Source: SG8-41 sp963802355
GTDB taxonomy: Bacteria > Pseudomonadota > Gammaproteobacteria > Burkholderiales > SG8-41
Direction of reading: 5' to 3'
Assembly: GCA_963802355.1 (NCBI GenBank)
Contig: CAWDIV010000015.1
Location: 496,001-560,000 of the forward strand
Length of the DNA: 64,000 nt
The position numbers and the translations under genes are program-made. Positions 35,206-45,308 of this stretch are shown here, one piece after another (position 1 is the first letter of the stretch; each line of letters opens with the position of its first letter). The notes beneath the pieces were generated by a model. It did not search any database. It saw nothing but the letters and a program-made list of their open reading frames with translations, and had not been told where the DNA came from.

Positions 35206-35760
35206 TTACTTGCTGCTGCCGATCGACACGTTAAACCCCGCGGTCTGCAGCTTGTACGATGACGGGATGTAGGCGAGCTCGATGCGGATTTCCTTCAGTT
35301 TCTTCGCCGTCAAGGCTTCAGCGGGGAAGTCCACTTCCACGGACTGGGTCACATCCTGCCCCGGATCGAGCCGGTCGGTGGAGTTGTACGAGGTCGGGAA
35401 CTTGAGGGTCGGTTCGGTCCGCGCCTCACCGATCTTGATGACCTGCCCCTTGTCGTCGATGTAGAGGATTTTGCCGCCGACGAGACGGACGGTCTGGTCC
35501 GTGGAGCTGTTCGTCAGCTTGAGCTTCCCCGTCAGCTTAGCCGGAGCGTCAACGCGGCCGGAATCCTTCTCGACCCGCTCCATGACCTTCATCTCCGTCA
35601 CCTCGCCAGTCACGATCCCGGTCTTCATCTGCACTTTATCCGGTGTCACCGTGTAAAACTTGTCCTCGATCACCGTCGCCGTACCTAGTGGTTTCGGGCT
35701 GCAGCCCAGAACCGTCGCCGCAACCGCGGTTGCAATCATCAGTCTCGTCCATGTCCGCAT
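35206..35760 (-). CDS. Hypothetical lipoprotein
   Basis: 184 residues. The signal peptide MRTWTRLMIATAVAATVLGC ends in the lipobox VLGC. The mature part is beta-rich (KLTGKLKLTNSSTDQTVRLV, GGKILYIDDKGQVIKIGEAR) and resembles an immunoglobulin-like or FxLYD-type fold. No named family recognised. CGAGGAGCG precedes the ATG. It is monocistronic between two terminators. Confidence 0.7.
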   Translation of the reverse strand: MRTWTRLMIATAVAATVLGCSPKPLGTATVIEDKFYTVTPDKVQMKTGIVTGEVTEMKVMERVEKDSGRVDAPAKLTGKLKLTNSSTDQTVRLVGGKILYIDDKGQVIKIGEARTEPTLKFPTSYNSTDRLDPGQDVTQSVEVDFPAEALTAKKLKEIRIELAYIPSSYKLQTAGFNVSIGSSK

Positions 35761-35913
35761 CGCCCGCTCCTCGTAAATACGACTCAACGCGCCCGCATTC
35801 TTCTCAGGAGCGTCCGTCGTTGTGCGAAGCTTGGCGCTTCGTCTGGAGAACGTCTGTGCGCCAGCGTACATACAGCGGGAAATCGGCACGGCGTGTTCGC
35901 TAGCGAAGCTCTG

Positions 35914-35950
35914 AAAAACCTGTTCGGCGCGATGGGCCGAGCAGGTTTTT
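35914..35950. terminator. Bidirectional terminator downstream of the Crp-type gene
   Basis: AAAAACCTGTTCGGC and GCCGAGCAGGTTTTT form a 15-bp stem with one mismatch and a 7-base loop, with A- and T-runs at both ends. A second GC-rich stem (GGGGCGCGGG at 36010, CCCGCGCCCC at 36049) lies closer to the regulator's stop codon. The 310-bp gap 35761-36070 holds these hairpins and no visible gene. Confidence 0.8.
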
Positions 35951-36070
35951 CACCTGCGTTCGAATGTGCTACCCCGCGAGAATAGTTGATCTTGCGACGG
36001 GGGGTGTGGGGGGCGCGGGAAGGACCCTCGCGAATTTGCAGGAAGGGGCCCGCGCCCCGCCACTCCTTCC

Positions 36071-36820
36071 TCATCCCAACCGTCTGTTCGGCCAGCCTTC
36101 ATGGCAGATTTGGTCGTAGGTTTGCTTCATGGACCCGTAGCAGCTGCAGGAGACAGCTTCCAGGCCGCGGCGGTCGAGAATCGTGATCTGGCCGCGCCTG
36201 TAACTGATCAGCCCTTTGCGCTGCAGCAACCCCGCAGCCTTGGTGACGCCGACGCGGCGCACCCCCAGCATGTCGGCGAGGAAGTCGTGCGTGAGATGAA
36301 ACTTGTCCGAGTGGGCCCGGTCGTGAGTCATCAGGAGCCAACGGGCAAGGCGCGCATCCAGTAGATGAAAGCTGGTGCAAGCAGCGGTTTGTGAGAACTG
36401 GGCCATCAAGGCATAAAGGTAGCGGTTGAGCCCGCGCTGCAATGCGACGCTCGTCCCGAGTTCGCGGCTAAATGACGCGGCCGTCATACGCAGCGCACCG
36501 CCTGAACCCCGCACCAAAGCGCGCTGCGGCGACACACCGATCCCCAGTATCAAAGGAATCCCGAGCATGCCTTCGTTACCGATCAATCCCACTTCCAGGC
36601 TGGCGCGGCTGTCGACCGGGGCCGCCAGGGAAATGAAGCTCTCGGCCGGGAAGTAAACGTGACGGATACGGTCGCCAGGCTCGCTCAGCACGTCGGCAAA
36701 AGTCAGCTCGACCTGCTCGCATCCGGCAGTCAGCCGTTGACAATCCCTGCGAGGCAGGGCGCCTAGGAGACGATTCGAAACCAAGGCGCGCTTGCTCGCG
36801 GGCACCGGATGCACCTTCAA
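36071..36820 (-). CDS. Crp/Fnr-family transcription regulator
   Basis: 249 residues. N-terminal cyclic-nucleotide-binding-like beta roll (RHVYFPAESFISLAAPVDSR, GLIGNEGMLGIPLILG) and a C-terminal HTH_Crp_2 domain (LTHDFLADMLGVRRVGVTKA). No Cys cluster for an iron-sulfur site is seen near the N-terminus, and the ligand is unknown. Proteins of this type often respond to redox or stationary-phase signals. It overlaps the end of the upstream small gene by four bases, so the two are co-translated. Confidence 0.85.
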   Translation of the reverse strand: MKVHPVPASKRALVSNRLLGALPRRDCQRLTAGCEQVELTFADVLSEPGDRIRHVYFPAESFISLAAPVDSRASLEVGLIGNEGMLGIPLILGIGVSPQRALVRGSGGALRMTAASFSRELGTSVALQRGLNRYLYALMAQFSQTAACTSFHLLDARLARWLLMTHDRAHSDKFHLTHDFLADMLGVRRVGVTKAAGLLQRKGLISYRRGQITILDRRGLEAVSCSCYGSMKQTYDQICHEGWPNRRLG

Positions 36821-37200
36821 GCCTTCGCTGCTGCGGCTAGCTTCCTCTTTTCCGACGCAGCCCGCTTCCGGTCCTTTTCCTCCTGGACGCGGACGGCCTC
36901 CGCTTGCTCCTCGGCTTCCCGCTGCACGCGTTGAATTTCACTTTCGAACTCAGGCCACCGGGCCTTCAGCTCCTCGAGCTCGGCGGCTGCCTCATCTGAT
37001 CCGGGAGGCGCCAGGCCACGTATGTAGTTCGGGGCATACGTGTACAAAGGCGCGTTCCACGTCTCCCGCTTCACGGTGAAGGTCGTTACATCCCGGCACC
37101 GCAAGAACAGGAGATCCACCTTGAGTCCCGGCGTATTGCACGGAATCCTTCGGTCGAGAACCACCCAGCCATGCTCTTTGCTATAGCCCCACCATTGCAT
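36817..37200 (-). CDS. Hypothetical protein with charged C-terminal helix
   Basis: 127 residues. The N-terminal half is globular with Trp and Tyr (MQWWGYSKEHGWVVLDRRIP). From about residue 85 it is a long Glu/Arg/Ala-rich helix, likely a coiled coil. No family recognised. The ATGA overlap with the Crp-type regulator suggests a shared transcript and perhaps a functional link. GGGAATCGAG precedes the ATG. Confidence 0.65.
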   Translation of the reverse strand: MQWWGYSKEHGWVVLDRRIPCNTPGLKVDLLFLRCRDVTTFTVKRETWNAPLYTYAPNYIRGLAPPGSDEAAAELEELKARWPEFESEIQRVQREAEEQAEAVRVQEEKDRKRAASEKRKLAAAAKA

Positions 37201-37230
37201 CTCGATTCCCTTTCATCTGTAAGACCATCA

Positions 37231-37437
37231 TCAACCGGGGTTATTCAAGCCACGCTGGAAGTACCCCGCCCTGAAGCCCGAGCTGTAATCATCGTTGATC
37301 GCCACGAGCTGCAACGTCGAAGGCGTACCGCCTTGTCTGCGGCATTCGTCGCCGTCGGCGACGCCTGCCGCGTATGCCGTAAGGGCCAGCGCACCGCTCT
37401 TTGCTCCATGAAGCAAAATCAGCTTTGCTTTGCTCAT
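37231..37437 (-). CDS. Small hypothetical protein
   Basis: 68 residues (MSKAKLILLHGAKSGALALT start). A short Ala/Gly-rich, weakly hydrophobic N-terminus is followed by a polar part with one Cys. AAAGGTTG-type spacing before the ATG is only a moderate ribosome-binding site. No family recognised. It lies between asnS and the 127-residue gene on the same strand. Confidence 0.5.
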   Translation of the reverse strand: MSKAKLILLHGAKSGALALTAYAAGVADGDECRRQGGTPSTLQLVAINDDYSSGFRAGYFQRGLNNPG

Positions 37438-37566
37438 AATGTGGACTGCGCATCTTTATTCGTCATTACAACCTTTCTTGAACGGCGGTTCACCGTGGAG
37501 GCGATTATCCTCTTGCGCCACAAACGGTCTGTGCTGTAACGCACATATGGACGAATCATCCCTTCA

Positions 37567-38967
<1,401 letters not shown>

Positions 38968-39058
38968 GTCGGGTCTCGTATCGGGCAGGTTTAAGAGCCT
39001 AGGATCTAGTCATTCTACAGTCCGGAAGCAGAACGTACCGATAACAGCGAGTTGAACC

Positions 39059-40072
39059 GTGCAAGTCCGCGACGGCTTCATTGCCACGATAGGCCGCACC
39101 CCGCTGATCCGACTCCGCGCGGCCTCCGAGGCCACCGGTTGCGAGGTGCTGGGCAAGGCCGAGTTCCTCAACCCCGGCGGGTCGGTCAAGGATCGCGCCG
39201 CGCTCTACATCATCCTCGACGCCGAACGACGCGGCGTGCTCAGGCCCGGCGGCGTGATCGTCGAAGGCACCGCGGGAAACACCGGAATCGGACTGGCGCT
39301 GGTCGGCAACACGCGCGGCTACCGCACGGTCATCGTCATTCCCGAGACGCAGAGCGAGGAGAAGAAAGAGATGCTGCGGCTGTGTGGCGCGCAGTTACGG
39401 GAAGTGCCGGCAGTGCCCTTTAGCAATCCGGAGAACTACGTGCATGTATCCGAGCGCCTCGCGCGCGAGCTTGCCGCGACCGAACCCGGCGGCGTGTTGT
39501 GGGCCAACCAATGGGACAACACCGCCAACCGCGATGGCCACTATCGCAGCACCGGCCCCGAACTCTGGGAGCAGACCGACGGCGCGGTGGACGGTTTCAG
39601 CTGTGCCATCGGCACTGGAGGCACGCTCGCCGGGGTCGGGATGTTCCTGAAGGAGCGCCGGCGCGAGATCCGCATCGCCGCCGCCGACCCCATGGGCGCC
39701 GCGATGTACCACTGGATCAAGCACGGCAAGCTGGAGTCCGAAGGCTCCTCGATAACGGAGGGCATAGGCCTGGGCCGGGTGACGAAGAACATCGAGGGCG
39801 CTCCGATCGACGACGCATACCAGATCCCAGACGCAGAGGCGCTGCCGATCCTGTTCGACCTGTTGCAGCACGAGGGGCTTTGCCTGGGCGGTTCGAGCGC
39901 CATCAATGTCGCCGGCGCGATCCGGCTCGCGCGCGAGCTCGGGCCCGGGCATACTGTGGCGACCATTCTCGCCGACTCCGGCACGCGCTACCTGTCGAAG
40001 CTCTGGAACCCGGTATTTCTCCGGGAAAAGGGCCTGCCCTGCCCCGACTGGCTGGGACCAGGCGCAGGTTGA
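39059..40072 (+). CDS. Cysteine synthase / cystathionine beta-synthase family PLP enzyme
   Basis: 337 residues from a GTG start. Fold-type II PLP enzyme: NPGGSVKDRAALYII with the PLP Lys, EGTAGNTGIGLALVGN as the substrate loop, and FSCAIGTGGTLAGVG as the phosphate-binding loop. The middle insertion (ANQWDNTANRDGHYRSTGPE) marks a branch apart from CysK and CysM. It probably makes cysteine from an activated serine and sulfide, but a related beta-replacement reaction is possible. Confidence 0.88.
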   Translation: MQVRDGFIATIGRTPLIRLRAASEATGCEVLGKAEFLNPGGSVKDRAALYIILDAERRGVLRPGGVIVEGTAGNTGIGLALVGNTRGYRTVIVIPETQSEEKKEMLRLCGAQLREVPAVPFSNPENYVHVSERLARELAATEPGGVLWANQWDNTANRDGHYRSTGPELWEQTDGAVDGFSCAIGTGGTLAGVGMFLKERRREIRIAAADPMGAAMYHWIKHGKLESEGSSITEGIGLGRVTKNIEGAPIDDAYQIPDAEALPILFDLLQHEGLCLGGSSAINVAGAIRLARELGPGHTVATILADSGTRYLSKLWNPVFLREKGLPCPDWLGPGAG

Positions 40073-40111
40073 ATTCGCCTCGGTCGCCGGAACTGTCTTT
40101 TCAGACTTTCC

Positions 40112-40600
40112 TTAGCGGTGCCACGCAGTGTGGCGGTGGGAGAATGTCCCGCTTCGCGCCCAGTTCGCCGCTGTGATCAACAGCGCGGTGCCGATTCCCC
40201 ACGCGCCGTTGATGATGAGGCCGGTCACCATGCGCGAGAAATCCCCGCCGGCCGCGACAGGCTGGCCCTTCAACGGTGCGACGACGAACCAGGCAACCAG
40301 GGTCGGCCCGATCGCGCCGAAGATCAGCGCGACGAACCAGTAGGCCGCGCCCTTTGGGAACCTGTTTTCGATCGATGCAAGCAGCATGCCCCAAAGCCCG
40401 CCCCAAAACGATAGAGATATCACTTGCGGAATCCCGAACGGCGGCACCGTCTGCATCGAGTACGTAGTCGCTTTCGCGAAGCCTGCGCTGGCGAGGAGCA
40501 TCAGCGCAATTTGATGAAACACCAGCGTCGCAACGAAACCCGCCGCAAAACCGATCGCCAATCTTGCGGGGAAGCCTGCTGAATTCGGATAGCTTGCCAT
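40112..40600 (-). CDS. Four-helix membrane protein, function unknown
   Basis: 162 residues with four hydrophobic segments at about 10-32, 60-80, 88-108 and 128-148. Starts MASYPNSAGFPARLAIGFAA. Gly and Ala line the helices. AGGTCAACCC precedes the ATG. Proteins like this are common in Proteobacteria near unrelated genes. No catalytic motif is visible. A longer frame upstream to 41068 lies antisense to the toxin-antitoxin genes and is not real. Confidence 0.72.
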   Translation of the reverse strand: MASYPNSAGFPARLAIGFAAGFVATLVFHQIALMLLASAGFAKATTYSMQTVPPFGIPQVISLSFWGGLWGMLLASIENRFPKGAAYWFVALIFGAIGPTLVAWFVVAPLKGQPVAAGGDFSRMVTGLIINGAWGIGTALLITAANWARSGTFSHRHTAWHR

Positions 40601-40745
40601 GGGTTGACCTCCAGAGTGAGCTCTCTTGTACGAGACTTGCAGGAGGTTTCTAAGTTCCCTAGCTGTATCAGCAGGAACGGGGTTGATCTCTGCGATTGCT
40701 TTCTTTAGACTGTTTGAATCATTCTGATTAAAAGAGATTTCCCAC

Positions 40746-41003
40746 ATGGATACGCGTGTCGTCACGGCCCATCTTCCGGCCGATCTCGCCAAGAAACTGG
40801 ACGGCCTGGCAGAGCGCCTGGATCGCCCGAGAGGATGGATCGTGAAGGAGGCCATCGCATCTTTCATATCACTGGAAGAGAAGCGATTCCAGCTTACCCT
40901 CGAGGCGTTGGGGGACGTCGATTCAAAACGCACCGTGGACCACGCCGAAATCGAGGCCTGGGCTGAAGGCATCTCAAAGACAAAATCACGCGCTCGCCGG
41001 TAG
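40746..41003 (+). CDS. Ribbon-helix-helix antitoxin (ParD/CopG type)
   Basis: 85 residues. N-terminal ribbon VVTAHLPADLAKKLDGLAER, then helices with RPRGWIVKEAIASFISLEEK, the RHH fold. The acidic C-terminal half (HAEIEAWAEGISKT) is the usual toxin-binding part. It should repress its own operon and neutralise the ParE-type toxin directly downstream (two-base gap). Confidence 0.85.
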   Translation: MDTRVVTAHLPADLAKKLDGLAERLDRPRGWIVKEAIASFISLEEKRFQLTLEALGDVDSKRTVDHAEIEAWAEGISKTKSRARR

Positions 41004-41005
41004 CC

Positions 41006-41269
41006 GTGGCCCTCAGATGGACGAGCAGCGCCCGCTCGGACCTTGTTCGTCTTCACGAATTTCTGCAATCCGTTAGCGTCCCCGCCGCGACTCGCGTCGT
41101 TCGCCAGTTAGTGGCGGGCGCGAAACGAATTCCCGCCTATCCGCGTCTGGGAAACCGGCTGGCGGGTTTCGAGCCTCGGGAAGTGCGCCGAATTCTGGTG
41201 GGAGATTACGAAATTCGCTACGAAGTGGCCGATACCGATATCTTCATTCTCAGAATCTTCCACACATGA
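41006..41269 (+). CDS. RelE/ParE-family toxin
   Basis: 87 residues from a GTG start. RWTSSARSDLVRLHEFLQSV at the N-terminus, the AYPRLGNRLAG block and the C-terminal GDYEIRYEVADTDIFILRIFH are typical of ParE. ParE toxins act on DNA gyrase, while related RelE members cut mRNA; the sequence favours ParE. It makes a complete type II toxin-antitoxin pair with 40746-41003. Confidence 0.87.
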   Translation: MALRWTSSARSDLVRLHEFLQSVSVPAATRVVRQLVAGAKRIPAYPRLGNRLAGFEPREVRRILVGDYEIRYEVADTDIFILRIFHT

Positions 41270-41291
41270 GAAGACCGGTGATGCAGGAAAA

Positions 41292-42710
41292 TCAGCTTCC
41301 GGCACGCAGGGAAGCGGCGAGGTGATCGGCGGTGCGCAATCCCATCGCTGCGGATTTCGCCAGGCCGCCGACATAGCCGGCGCTCGGCCCACCGTCCAGG
41401 CCGCCGGTGCAGCATCCCGCTGCATACAGTCCAGCTATCGGCTCGTCGCGCTCGTTCAACACGCGTCCCACGCCGTCCACCGCAATTCCGCCCATGGTGA
41501 AGGTGATGCCCGCGCACAGGCGAAACGCGTAGAACGGCGGGTGTGCGATCGGGTACGCTTTGCTGCGACCCATCGTGCGCGGTGGCGCAAGGCGCGCGAT
41601 CTGGCCCGCTGCCAGCGCCGCGTTGTATTCCGCGATCGTCGCCTCCAGCACGCCCGGCGGCAGGCCCAGCTCACGAGCGAGCGATCGCAGATCCTGCGCC
41701 TTGAGTATCTTCGCCCCGCCATCGACCAGATGCGGATTGGCGGGCTGGACGTGTCCCCGCCCCGGGCCGTTCCAGATCCCTTCGTCATACACGACGATGG
41801 ACGACAGCGGATCGGCCAGGCGGGCGAGCTGGTTCACCATATAGACGCCGCCCAGGCCTTCATCCACGATCCTGCGGCCCGTGCCATCGACGACCACACC
41901 TGCCGCGCAAAGGTAATCGACCATGGGATAGGGCCATAGCGCATCGTCCTCCATCGCGTCCTGGGCGAGGAGATGCCCGTAGAAGCTCTCCATGCCGATG
42001 AGCTGCGCGCCGACGGCCCGCGCCATCTGCAGCGCGTCGCCGTTGCCCGCTGCGGCGTTGCGCTGCTTCAGCTTCTCGGGCGTGGCGGTGATGAACTCGC
42101 GCAGCAGCGCGTGGTTGGACTGGAATCCGCCGTCGCACAGTACGACGTTGGGCGCGTCCACGGCCATGGGATTGCCCTCGCGCTCCACTTCCACCCCGAC
42201 GCACCGCGCGCCGTCCATCTGCAGGCGTGTCGCGCGTGCACCGCGCAGGAGCTCGCCGCCAGCGTCCTTCAGCGCCGCCCCCAGCGTCTGGATCAGCACG
42301 TCACCGCCGCGCCCCTGCCAGTGCAGCCCTGGCTTCGCAGGCAGAGGCGGCGCCAGGGTATTCTCGCGCCACGCGTCCGGGCCGCCCTTGACGAACTTGA
42401 CGCCCTTGCTCTTGAACCATTGCACTGCGGTGCGGGCGTCCTTCGCGATGGCCGCAGCCAGGTCGGCCTTCGCAAAGCCCTGGGTGGATTGCCTGATGGC
42501 ATCCACGAGAGTGGCTTCATCTTCGTTGACGTGAAGGAAGCAAACGTGAAATCCGCCGCCGGAAATCCGCGCGTTGCAGGGATAGCGCTCGTCGCTGCCC
42601 TTCTCGAGTGCGACCACTCGCACGTTGCGCTCCGCCAGGCGCAGCGCCGTGACGAGGCCGGCGAGCCCGCCGCCCACCACGGCGACTTCATAAGCACCGG
42701 TCGCGCTCAT
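41292..42710 (-). CDS. FAD-dependent dehydrogenase of the tricarballylate (TcuA) / fumarate-reductase flavoprotein family
   Basis: About 472 residues. The N-terminal dinucleotide fold EVAVVGGGLAGLVTALRLAE and VRVVALEK bind FAD. The C-terminal GGIAVDGVGRVLNERDEPIA and GLYAAGCCTGGLDG match the FAD_binding_2 family end. The best fit is tricarballylate dehydrogenase or a related flavoprotein oxidising a carboxylic acid; the substrate is not certain. Nearby Bug receptors for carboxylates fit. I start it at the ATG at 42710; a GTG at 42722 overlaps the upstream small gene. Confidence 0.82.
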   Translation of the reverse strand: MSATGAYEVAVVGGGLAGLVTALRLAERNVRVVALEKGSDERYPCNARISGGGFHVCFLHVNEDEATLVDAIRQSTQGFAKADLAAAIAKDARTAVQWFKSKGVKFVKGGPDAWRENTLAPPLPAKPGLHWQGRGGDVLIQTLGAALKDAGGELLRGARATRLQMDGARCVGVEVEREGNPMAVDAPNVVLCDGGFQSNHALLREFITATPEKLKQRNAAAGNGDALQMARAVGAQLIGMESFYGHLLAQDAMEDDALWPYPMVDYLCAAGVVVDGTGRRIVDEGLGGVYMVNQLARLADPLSSIVVYDEGIWNGPGRGHVQPANPHLVDGGAKILKAQDLRSLARELGLPPGVLEATIAEYNAALAAGQIARLAPPRTMGRSKAYPIAHPPFYAFRLCAGITFTMGGIAVDGVGRVLNERDEPIAGLYAAGCCTGGLDGGPSAGYVGGLAKSAAMGLRTADHLAASLRAGS

Positions 42711-42718
42711 CACCGCTA

Positions 42719-42856
42719 TCACTGACGATTCATGAGGGCATTCGCGCGGAGCTCTGCGTAAGCTGACTCGAATCCCTCAACGACGCGCGTACCCTTGCGA
42801 TGAAGCAGCCCAAGCAGCGCCCAAGCCTCCTCGGATAGCTGTGGAAGCACAGGCAT
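42719..42856 (-). CDS. 45-residue small protein coupled to the FAD dehydrogenase
   Basis: MPVLPQLSEEAWALLGLLHR, then KGTRVVEGFESAYAELRANA, ending LMNRQ and TGA. A very strong GGGAGGAGGG precedes the ATG. The LSEEAWALLGLLHRKGT part looks like a short helix-turn-helix half. Its stop overlaps the first possible start (GTG) of the FAD gene, which suggests translational coupling. Confidence 0.6.
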   Translation of the reverse strand: MPVLPQLSEEAWALLGLLHRKGTRVVEGFESAYAELRANALMNRQ

Positions 42857-42889
42857 GCCCTCCTCCCTGGCGCGCCAACGCGGGGACTC

Positions 42890-43969
42890 TTAGTGGTCTT
42901 TCCCCCAAGGTTTCTCGACGGTGCCGCCCTCTTTTGCGACCTGTTCGAGCACTTTGTCCGCGATCCGCTCCCAGCGCGAGTTTCGGTCCCCTTTCTCCGC
43001 GACCGTCTCCGCCGGTTTTTCGATAGGTTTCTCTGCCGGTTTTTCGAGCGGTTTATCTGCCGGTTTTTCTGGCACTTTTTCGGCAGGGTGCACCGCGGGC
43101 TGCACTCTCACATCCTCCTTTGGCGGTTCCGATTTTGCGGCCTCTTCCACCTTCGGCGGCGCCGCCGTCGCAGGCACGCCACGCGATGACGGCAAGCCCA
43201 TCGCTTGCTCGGCGACGTCCAACACGCGAAGCAGCTCTCGCAAGGGAATGTTCGCCGCGATAATCGCCGGCGTCGCCACGCTCAAATCGTGAATCGCGTG
43301 GAACGGCTCGCCGGGCTTTGCCTGCTCACGCTGAAAACGCGAATCGTCGATCGCCACGCGGATTTCGAGCGGGATCTTCGAGTGCCAAATCTTTCCCGGG
43401 ATCGTCGTGCGGATCGCGTGCGACGTCAGGATCGGCTTGCGCGTCATCCCTTTGATCGTGCTCGAGCTCGCGAGCAGTTGATCGAAGAGCCAACCGACGA
43501 GCTCCTGATGCGGCGGGATGTCTTGATCCCACGGCATCCGCTCGCGGAACCGATGCCAGATTTCGGCGACCGGCGCGTAGGCGGCAAGCTCGATCGCGTC
43601 GAACGCGTTTTCGAATTGGTCCACGGTCATGTCGCCCTCGTCGATGACCGAGTCGATGAGCGCGGCTTGAAAATCCGGTTGTTGCTTGCGCGCTGCTTTC
43701 GGCGCGAGTCCCGTGAGGCCGCACGTGATTCTCTGGCGGACGTCGGCACGCTGCTCGAACCACCCCATGCGTTTGTTCGCGCCCCACGTGCCGCGGAGAA
43801 GCTCGGGCGTCCACCAAGAGAATCGCGAGCCGCGCAATTTCAGGATGAGCTCCGCGATCAACTGCAGCGCGGGATTGTTCGCAACGTGCGAGCGCGACTC
43901 ATGAGCAAGGGCCGCATCGTCTGCCTTGGGCGTCTCGGAATGTCGAAGTGCAGTGGGAGCGTCGAACAT
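42890..43969 (-). CDS. Hypothetical protein with a Pro-Lys-Glu repeat region
   Basis: About 359 residues. The first 260 look globular and hydrophilic (RFSWWTPELLRGTWGANKRM, MPWDQDIPPHQELVGWLFDQ). Residues of about 280-325 are a low-complexity run of EKPADKPLEKPAEKPIEKPA type, followed by a charged end. No signal peptide or membrane segment. Not recognised. GAGG before the ATG at 43969 supports that start over in-frame ATGs further upstream. Confidence 0.65.
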   Translation of the reverse strand: MFDAPTALRHSETPKADDAALAHESRSHVANNPALQLIAELILKLRGSRFSWWTPELLRGTWGANKRMGWFEQRADVRQRITCGLTGLAPKAARKQQPDFQAALIDSVIDEGDMTVDQFENAFDAIELAAYAPVAEIWHRFRERMPWDQDIPPHQELVGWLFDQLLASSSTIKGMTRKPILTSHAIRTTIPGKIWHSKIPLEIRVAIDDSRFQREQAKPGEPFHAIHDLSVATPAIIAANIPLRELLRVLDVAEQAMGLPSSRGVPATAAPPKVEEAAKSEPPKEDVRVQPAVHPAEKVPEKPADKPLEKPAEKPIEKPAETVAEKGDRNSRWERIADKVLEQVAKEGGTVEKPWGKDH

Positions 43970-44211
43970 GGAAACCTCGGGCGAAAGTGGAGGTGGTTTT
44001 AACGTAACACGGTTTTCAGTGGGTCGCAGAGCAGCCATGATGAGCAGCATAGTTCATGCCATATTCCGAACTATCCGCGAATTCAGAGAGGTGCCTTTCT
44101 TGATAGGGATTCTGGGCCAAGGGCTGTAAGGATTTTCGACAGCTAGCACAGAGACTTGGACAGCGCAGTTGCCGACCAACGGGCGACATCGCTTCAGCCA
44201 CTCGCGAGCGC

Positions 44212-45183
44212 TCATTCGCCTTTTATACCGGCGACCCGGATCACCTCGAGCCACTTGTTCTGCTCGGACACCATGAGCTTGCCGAACTCGGCGGAAGTCA
44301 TCTTCACTATCACGCCGCCCTGCTCTTCGAGCCTTTGCTGGAACGCCGGGGACGACAGCACTTCCGTGGTCTCGCCGTGGAAGCGCGCGATGATGTCCGC
44401 CGGCGTCTTCGGCGGCGCGAAAATGCCCCACCAGATGCTGGATTCGTAACCTGGGACCGTTTCCGCAATGGTGGGCACGTCCGGGACCTTCGCATTGCGC
44501 TTCGCGCCGCCGGTTGCGAGGAGCCGCAGCCGCCCGCTTTGAATGAACTGCATCATCGTGACCAGTGAGGAAATCTGCAGCTGGGTATGTCCGGCGACGA
44601 GATCCGCTGTCGCAGGCCCGCCGCCCTTGAACGGCACGTGCACCATCCTCGTGCCGGTCTTCAGCATGAAGAGCTCCGTGTTCATATGCGGGAAGCCGCC
44701 GATGCCCGAGGAGGCGTAGAAAAGCTCGCCCGGCTTTTTCTTCGCGAGCGCGATCAGCTCTTTCACCGTTTTCACCGGAAGCGACGGATGGACGACGAGC
44801 GCGGCGTCACCGAAGCCGATCATGGCGACGGGGGCGAACGAATTGACAAGGTCCACGGGCACCTTCGGCTTGTCGATGAGGAAACCGTAGGCGGTGGAGG
44901 TCATCATGAAGGTGTAGCCGTCCGGCGGCGCTGCGGTTGCGATCTGCAGGCCGACGATGCTGCCCGCGCCGGCGCGGTTGTCGATGATCACCTGTTGCTT
45001 GAGCCGTGAGGTCAGCTCCGCAGCGAGGATCCGCCCGACGATATCCGTGCTGCCTCCCGGCGGCCAAGGGATGACGATGCGTACCGGCCTTTCGGGCCAG
45101 CTCGCGGCCGGCGCAGCGCCGGCGAGGGCGAGCGATGCCAGCAACAGCGCGAGCGCTCTCAGGAACAGCAATTCACAGCTCAT
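44212..45183 (-). CDS. Bug/TctC-family periplasmic solute receptor 4
   Basis: 323 residues. The signal peptide ends near AAPAAS, then WPERPVRIVIPWPPGGSTDI, VIIDNRAGAGS, DGYTFMMTS and HVPFKGGGPATADLVAGHTQ. Divergent from receptor 5. No TctA/TctB partner is nearby. It may deliver a substrate for the FAD dehydrogenase some 1.5 kb away, but that link is only positional. Confidence 0.88.
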   Translation of the reverse strand: MSCELLFLRALALLLASLALAGAAPAASWPERPVRIVIPWPPGGSTDIVGRILAAELTSRLKQQVIIDNRAGAGSIVGLQIATAAPPDGYTFMMTSTAYGFLIDKPKVPVDLVNSFAPVAMIGFGDAALVVHPSLPVKTVKELIALAKKKPGELFYASSGIGGFPHMNTELFMLKTGTRMVHVPFKGGGPATADLVAGHTQLQISSLVTMMQFIQSGRLRLLATGGAKRNAKVPDVPTIAETVPGYESSIWWGIFAPPKTPADIIARFHGETTEVLSSPAFQQRLEEQGGVIVKMTSAEFGKLMVSEQNKWLEVIRVAGIKGE

Positions 45184-45308
45184 GGCGTTCCTCCGTTCCG
45201 CTTTCCTGTCGGTGATACCCATATTGCCATATTTACGGCACTGCGCCTCAAACGAGCCCCGGCCCGCAGGATTCGGATAATATGAAATAAATGGGGAGGC
45301 ACAGCGCC

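Noticed and set aside
40601..41068. N-terminal extension of the 162-residue membrane protein
   Set aside because: It would be antisense to the ParDE genes and lacks a start signal; the ATG at 40600 precedes the first membrane helix directly.
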